Shown here: piece by piece, positions 61,578 to 64,000 of the stretch
Numbering within the stretch: position 1 is the first letter of the stretch
Layout of the letters: every line of letters starts with the position of its first letter
DNA from: Helianthus annuus
Taxonomy: Eukaryota > Streptophyta > Magnoliopsida > Asterales > Asteraceae
Assembly (NCBI RefSeq): GCF_002127325.2
Contig: NC_035440.2
Location: 71,051,819-71,115,818 of the forward strand
Length of the DNA: 64,000 nt
Direction: 5' to 3'
Translations under genes and position numbers: made by a program
The notes under the pieces: generated by a model
The model's input: only the letters and a program-made list of their open reading frames with translations
Told to the model about the DNA's origin: nothing
Database searches by the model: none

Positions 61578-63452
61578 ATGGCTTCATCATTGAAGAATAC
61601 CTCTACTGCAATGTCTGCGGTCAATTCGTCTCAGGGCATTCCACCTTTGCCTCCACCACCTGCTGGATCTCAGAAAAATGCTGAGAAAAAACCAACTCCT
61701 ATTTTCTCCAAACCTCCAACTTCTTCTGCTTCTTACACTCCCACTACTAGTGACATGTTTACTTTGATTTTGCAGATGAAGGATCATATACAACAACAGG
61801 ATAAGACCAATGAAAGGATTCTCAAAGAAATCGGAGATCTCAAGAAACAAAAGAAAGCGGCAGAGGATCATTCCCCACTGGTGCCCAGATCTTCGAATTT
61901 TGATACTCCGGTGATTACTTCTCAGCCATCGGTGGTTCCAGATGTTCAATATGTGGGTGGACCAAAAGGAGTGCACTACGGATCAGCAATAGTGACTCAG
62001 GCATCAGGTTCATATTACCAGCCAGCAGGATCCTGTCCTCAGCATATGGGATCCTTCATGAATTCAGGAGGATACTCAGGAGCGCAGCAGAATCAAGGAT
62101 CTTCCTTTGTTCCAGGATCATCCCAGGTTCAAGGATCTTCCTTTGTTCCAGGATCATCCCAGGTACAAGGATCCTCCTTCGTCCCAGGATCATCCCAGGT
62201 TCAAGGATCCTCCTTCGTCCCAGGATCGTCCCAGGTTCAAGGATCCTCCTTCGTCCTAGGATCATCCCAGGTTCAAGGATCCTCCTTTGTTCCAGGATCG
62301 TCCCAGTTTAGGGATCCTTCCAGATGCCAGGATCCTTGAAGAGTTTGCAAACAGGAAGTTCCAATGTCCATCAAGGAGATTTTATTCCGATGCAGACCAT
62401 TGCTTCTACTGGTCCTTCCATCATTCCAGAGTCCCAGCAATATGGATTCACATCCGGTGTTCCTAATTTAAACCTGATGGGAGGTAACACTTTTAATAAT
62501 TCTCTCACCACTAACCATGGATTCATGCAGGATACAGGTATCAACCATGCCATGGCCAGAGAGTTGCAAAAATTGAAGGATATGATATCAAGTGTTCCAG
62601 GAGTGGTCAAACCTATCCCGGAGATTGCAGATGGAAGCCATAAGATATCTCGTTTTGCACCACCAATTTGTGATGCTGAGATACCCAAAAGGTTCCATGT
62701 GCCAACCATGAAGCTGTATGATGGCTCGACGGATCCTGAGGAACACATAGCACAATACAGGGAGAGGATGGAGATCAATCCAATTCCAGAAAGGTTAAAG
62801 GAAGCATGCCTATGCAAGGGATTCGGATCCACTCTTACTGGATCAGCTCTCAAATGGCTGCTAAGTCTTCCCCCTTACTCTATTACCTCATTTGCTAATC
62901 TAGTTAACTTATTCAATAATCAGTTTTCTTGTAGTAGAAAATTTGAACGATTAACTAGTGATCTATATAGGATAACCCAGGGTCATAATGAATCATTAAG
63001 GGATTACATTACCAAATTTAGTAAAGAATCCTTAGACATTCCCAACTTGGATATAGCCACGGCTGTTGAGGCCTTCAAAATGGGATTGCTTAGGGATTCA
63101 TTGTTCTATGGGGGTGTTTGGCCTAGTTTTTATTTTTTGGCTTATGCTTATATTTTAAAGTAGCTTATAGCTAATTTTCTATCATTTGATAAGCTCTTTT
63201 TAATGTGTTTGGATTAGCTTATAGCTTATTTATATCATTTGCCCATACACAAAGAAGGCTTCTTCAAATAAGCTAAAAAACCATCATCAAATAAGCTTCT
63301 TCAAATTAGCTTATATAAGCTAATAAGCATAAGCTTAAAAAGCTAAACCAAACATCAAATTAAGCTTATTTTGTAAAAAAAGCTAAAAAAAGCTATAAGC
63401 TTTGTTAAAAAAGCTAGGCCAAACACCCCCTATGATGATCTTGTTTTGACAC
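61578..63452 (+). pseudogene. G3 gag, frameshifted, then split by a MITE and the G4 LTR
   Basis: Gag of G3 resumes 26 bp after the G1 target duplication with MASSLKNTSTAM. It has six GSSFVPGSSQVQ-type repeats (62095-62310), more than G1 or G2. A small deletion near 62310-62325 shifts the frame; the second piece (62324-63109) carries the gag domain (ALKWLLSLPPYSITSFANL). A MITE at 63110 interrupts it, 19-22 bp of gag follow (63431-63452), and then the G4 LTR begins. Confidence 0.9.
63110..63430. mobile_element. MITE in G3 gag
   Basis: The ends are GGGGGTGTTTGGCCTAG and its inverse CTAGGCCAAACACCCCC, with an AGCTTAT/ATAAGCT-rich interior. Flanks give TAT as a 3 bp duplication, or CTATG if one G is excluded from each end. 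The uninterrupted gag of G1 and G2 at this point shows the empty site. Size and ends resemble PIF/Harbinger MITEs. Confidence 0.85.
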
Positions 63453-64000
63453 TGTTAGGGCAGGATTTTAATGACCTATGATCCTTACATGATATCCTAA
63501 CAAGTGATCCTTGTTTCTTTGGCAGATAGTGATCCTTAGAAGAGCTTCAGGATCAGAATCGTGGATCATCCTAAGGATCCTCATACTAACGTTTGCTCTC
63601 TTTGAATTTAATGTTGTTTTGTAGGAATTACGAGTTGGACCTGGTCTTAGCAACGTTATCAAGGAATCTTTCACGTTGATTTCGCACATGCATAGCCGGA
63701 GATAGACGTTGTGGAGAATATGGAAACTTAGCACAAATTACGGGCAATTAGTTAGGCTAAATTTACTTCTATTTCTAAAGGGGTAACGAGCTAATAGTTA
63801 GGTGACTTACCTAAATTCGACCACACACACTTATATAAAGGGCACTCTTCAGCATTTGGAAGACACAACACATTTCTCACACGCTCTAGTATACGATACT
63901 ATAGTGATCCTTGTACCTAGCTCGTTACCATCCAAAGTTGTAAACATTGTTTGTTATATTGAAGTTTGGTGATCGGTAGTTTCCATCACCCGAGGTTTTT
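63453..64000 (+). repeat. 5' part of another LTR of the same family (G4), cut by window end
   Basis: It begins TGTTAGGGCAGGATTTTAAT and follows the G1 LTR through CATCACCCGAGG up to the last base. It interrupts G3 gag after TTTTGACAC. Orientation is plus. Whether it is a full element or a solo LTR cannot be told. Confidence 0.85.

Overview
The window is nuclear DNA of a flowering plant, most likely an Asteraceae (sunflower/chrysanthemum group). This rests on plant-type GT-AG introns, a plant bHLH gene, plant copia, chromovirus and Tat-type gypsy retrotransposons, and many plant MITEs; the family assignment is inference from the style of the transposon proteins. Almost everything is transposon-derived. 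One host gene is clearly intact: an eight-exon bHLH transcription factor (subgroup XII type) on the minus strand at 28.2-31.0 kb, with two small transposons in its introns and a candidate upstream ORF in its leader.

Layout. 1-3.8 kb: 5' part of a minus-strand Ty1/copia element (gag, PBS, LTR). 3.8-9.5 kb: an LTR remnant and a decayed plus-strand chromovirus pol with its 3' LTR. 9.5-14.3 kb: a long LTR-like non-coding block invaded by a foldback element sitting in a TA microsatellite. 15.2-17.3 kb: a small non-autonomous LTR element. 17.3-20.7 kb: a second, degenerate copia copy whose LTR carries a Mutator-type MITE. 20.9-23.3 kb: a decayed PIF/Harbinger transposase and an abutting Tourist-like MITE. 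23.3-28.2 kb: hAT-like pieces and unassigned sequence. 28.2-31.3 kb: the bHLH gene. 32.1-33.1 kb: nested MITEs. 33.5-35.1 kb: a long-TIR, Pack-MULE-like element carrying exons of an acetolactate synthase regulatory subunit.

35.1-64 kb is a nest of one Tat-like Ty3/gypsy family. G5 (minus) is broken by G3 (plus). G3 is broken by G1 (plus, target duplication GTGAT), by a MITE and by a further LTR, G4. G1 is broken by G2 (minus, target duplication ACGGC). G1 and G2 are complete with near-identical LTR pairs, so both are young. Each encodes gag-protease, then pol in the same frame behind one UAG codon, and on the opposite strand a four-exon gene with its own TATA box. The gag stop lies in the context CAA UAG CAA UUA, the tobamovirus-type leaky-stop motif, and pol has no AUG near its start, so readthrough is the likely route to Gag-Pol. 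Pol is broken in both copies, but the antisense gene adds up to 1,347 coding nucleotides in both. These recoding and antisense-gene features are the most interesting biology in the window.
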